Notes under the pieces: model-generated
Database searches by the model: none
Told to the model about the DNA's origin: nothing
The model's input: only the letters and a program-made list of their open reading frames with translations
Assembly (NCBI GenBank): GCA_964247055.1
Contig: OZ176052.1
Span: forward strand, 1,426,001 to 1,490,000
DNA length: 64,000 nucleotides
Source: Paragordius varius
Lineage: Eukaryota > Nematomorpha
Direction: 5' to 3'
Position numbers and translations under genes: made by a program
Shown: one piece after another, positions 63,324 through 64,000 of the stretch
Position numbering within the stretch: the first letter of the stretch is position 1
How the letters are laid out: every line of letters begins with the position of its first letter

Positions 63324-64000
63324 TATACTATATCGTTTCTAAACATGTATACCCCTTAAAACAAATTTGCCTGAGCTACTTCTTAATAAATTTAATTAGC
63401 ATTTTTTAAAGTTTTCATTTTTCCCGAATGTTGGTTGACCTTACATTTTATATAAGTGTGTTGATAAAAAATATCTTTTTTGAAAAAAAATGTGTTAATT
63501 CTCTGAAAAATGTCATGAAATCAAACCCCTGATCCGCCAGCATGTACTTTCCCACTTGTAGGATCACAAGCCCTTCCTGCAGCATCACTCTCTTTGCAAG
63601 TTAATGACTTTGGAAATTATTTGCATAAATATTAATTATACAATAAAAATATAATGGTTTAAATTTAATAAAAACAATATTTTTACCCCGTAATATTGGA
63701 ATCTAGGATGGATAAATATAAGCATAATTATATTATAAATAATGTTTAGTTATGCATTCGCTGTTAAATAGATTAGCACATTTAATATATAAATAACTAA
63801 ATATCTATTGTCATAAATTTTATTAAAGAGCAAAAATAGATTATTTTTGCGTTTTACAAGCAGTATATAGCGGTTCAAAAGTAAAAACGTATAAATTAAT
63901 GGGAAATTAATTATAAATAAATTACTGTATGATTTTTTAAACATTAAGTTTTAATCAAATCATGGGCTGGTTTGAAAATCTAACATTTAACTCAATAAAT
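63324..64000. other. AT-rich flank with one small GC-richer patch
   Basis: Mostly A/T-rich with frequent stops. The patch at about 63,525-63,605 is much richer in G and C. On the minus strand it reads through PKSLTCKESDAAGRACDPTS and on to GKVHAGGSGV before a stop, without an internal stop, some 30 codons. The composition and residue mix look coding, so it may be a remnant of an exon or a transposon, but I recognise no family. The remainder to base 64,000 holds nothing recognisable. Confidence 0.35.

Noticed and set aside
63750-63944. 64-codon minus-strand open frame
   Set aside because: Low-complexity I/L/N/Y/F sequence from AT-rich DNA with no motif or homolog recognised.

Overview
The window is eukaryotic, AT-rich, and almost entirely repeat. 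Bases 1 to about 57,065 are one uninterrupted tandem satellite array with a monomer of about 99 bp (97-99 bp in most copies), roughly 580 copies by spacing. It is already running at base 1, so its left end lies outside the window. Bases 57,066-64,000 are a low-copy, AT-rich flank with decayed DNA transposons and no gene I can identify with confidence. The absence of bacterial gene structure, the satellite, and the hAT (GTF2IRD2/ZBED-like) and Tc1/mariner relics together suggest an animal, most likely an arthropod such as an insect. That assignment is an inference; no host gene here pins it down.

The array has four zones. Zone 1 (1-26,600) carries mostly GGTATTTGG monomers, with GGATTGTAAG, CTGTATAAT and GGCTGATTTG subtypes. 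Zone 2 (26,600-30,520) is a transition in which GGTGTTTGG takes over. Zone 3 (30,520-54,060) has a new subtype set: ATCATGTAATTTATAG, TAATGCAATT, GGAGTTTGGTGGGTAATTGG and TTCTTAGACAAG. Zone 4 (54,060-57,065) is the diverged right edge, with patchy variants, shortened monomers and no long duplicated blocks, and it fades into a half monomer at about 57,073-57,098. Zones 1-3 are built from nested higher-order repeats. I traced blocks of 0.6-3.4 kb repeated at fixed offsets (592, 886, 990, 1,557, 1,767, 2,163, 2,428, 2,621, 3,052, 3,150, 3,746, 5,117 and 15,721 bp). This is the pattern expected from unequal crossing-over and local segmental amplification.

Each monomer closes all three forward frames within its first 22 bases, so the array does not encode a repeat protein. 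It has strong G-over-C skew on the + strand, a two-tetrad G-quadruplex-like cluster, one CpG (in GTTCGATATT), and a TTTTTAG...GTAAGT arrangement that resembles a splice acceptor and donor 12 nt apart.

The flank holds, in order: a decayed hAT transposase fragment (57,334-57,803), a 160-bp Tc1/mariner-type MITE with TA flanks (58,151-58,310), an unrecognised open frame (58,770-59,150), about 2 kb with no recognised feature, a possible 495-bp inverted-repeat element (61,324-61,818), a 122-bp foldback element (62,089-62,210), an internally deleted Tc1-like relic (62,477-63,321), and a small coding-looking GC-richer patch near 63,530-63,600. No CRISPR, rRNA, tRNA or bacterial operon was seen, and no exciting new gene system is evident. 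The unusual content is the architecture of the satellite itself.
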